NCBI GenBank assembly: GCA_019114415.1
Contig: DXFO01000039.1
Coordinates: 1-64,000, forward strand
Origin: Candidatus Gemmiger faecavium
GTDB lineage: Bacteria > Bacillota > Clostridia > Oscillospirales > Ruminococcaceae
Direction of reading: 5' to 3'
DNA length: 64,000 bases
Part shown: positions 63,176 through 64,000 of the stretch, piece after piece
How the letters are laid out: each line of letters starts with the position of its first letter
How positions within the stretch are numbered: position 1 is the stretch's first letter
Made by a program: the position numbers and the translations under genes
Notes under the pieces: model-generated
Database searches by the model: none
Seen by the model: the letters and a program-made list of their open reading frames with translations, nothing else
What the model was told of the DNA's origin: nothing

Positions 63176-64000
63176 TTAGCCCATGATGCCGAGCAGCACG
63201 CAGATGAAGACCACAACGATGCAGACCAGCAACGCCTTGATGGTGCTCCAGTGATGCTTGGTGTACAGGCGCCAGATGCCGAGGCAGAGGCACAGGGGCA
63301 GGATGCCAGGCATGATGGTGTCAAGGATGGAGGACAGGCTGATCGTCAGATCGCCGGAGACGTACTCCCAGACGATGGGCACCTTGACGGTGTTGGCAGC
63401 AACGCCGCCGACGGTGATCAGACCGACGATGCTCAGCGCGACGGTGGCAACTTCCATGATCTTGCCGGACAGGATCTTGACGGCGTCAAGGCCGAGCTTG
63501 TAGCCGCGCTCGAACAGGAAAACTTTCAGGAAAGCGCAGACCAGGCCGTAGAAGACGAACAGGAAAACGGGACCCAGCAGGGAGCCGGACTCTGCGGACA
63601 GGCCGATGGCGATGGAGGCGATGATCGTCTGGTAGACGCTGCCGATCATGGAGTCGCCCACACCGGCGAAGGGACCCATCAGGGCATTCTTGGTGCCGAT
63701 GATCATCTCTTCGGAGATGGGCTTGCCGTTGGCACGGCCTTCCTCCAGGCCGAGGGTGATGCCGGGGATCAAAGCGCCGATGGTAGGCTCAGTATTGTAG
63801 TACTGCATGTGGCGCTTCAGAGCCTTGGTGTACTCTTCCTTGTCGGGGTACAGCTTTTTCAGGGGCTTCTGCAGGCAGTGGCAGAAAGCCAGGCCCATCA
63901 TACGTTCGTAGTTCTGTGCGCAGTGGTGGAACATCATGTAGGTGATGGCGGACCGGCGCACGTCCTTTTTGGTCAACAGCTTGGTTTCGTTCGTCGTAGT
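63176..64000 (-). CDS. PTS mannose/fructose/sorbose-family EIID, 5' end beyond window
   Basis: TKKDVRRSAITYMMFHHCAQNYERMMGLAFCHCLQP-type EIID start; ALMGPFAGVGDSMIG; frame open to window edge. Confidence 0.93.
   Translation of the reverse strand, partial: TTTNETKLLTKKDVRRSAITYMMFHHCAQNYERMMGLAFCHCLQKPLKKLYPDKEEYTKALKRHMQYYNTEPTIGALIPGITLGLEEGRANGKPISEEMIIGTKNALMGPFAGVGDSMIGSVYQTIIASIAIGLSAESGSLLGPVFLFVFYGLVCAFLKVFLFERGYKLGLDAVKILSGKIMEVATVALSIVGLITVGGVAANTVKVPIVWEYVSGDLTISLSSILDTIMPGILPLCLCLGIWRLYTKHHWSTIKALLVCIVVVFICVLLGIMG

Overview
This 64 kb window looks like ordinary chromosome from a GC-rich, Faecalibacterium/Gemmiger-like gut Firmicute (taxon inferred from gene content and style only). 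No phage, integrase, transposase or CRISPR array was seen. Main content, left to right: dnaK (3' part)-dnaJ; nucleotidyltransferase; patatin; a divergent PTS enzyme I-like protein; a T-box leader with a TrpXYZ-type ABC transporter; apbE; azlCD; secA; queT with a structured leader; degV; trmL; pyridoxal kinase; serC-serA; a BlaI-type regulator; a complete rnfCDGEAB operon; tRNA-Val; a LytTR/GHKL two-component system; a disrupted, domain-permuted membrane GH3 gene followed by an intact GH3; yedK; tlpA/ccdA with a divergent Crp/Fnr gene; CNNM/CBS protein; an arsR-permease-thioredoxin-Cys-rich operon; a class B sortase with a Cna-B-type surface protein; gmd-fcl-manC-manA (GDP-L-fucose synthesis); AraC and GntR regulators; and, at the right edge, a locus of a mannose-family PTS, two cytoplasmic sulfatases and a DUF3604/PHP-like protein. 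The PTS/sulfatase/DUF3604 locus is the best candidate for an undescribed system. The disrupted permuted GH3 and several structured leaders are the next most interesting. No searches were run. Family names come from reading translated motifs.
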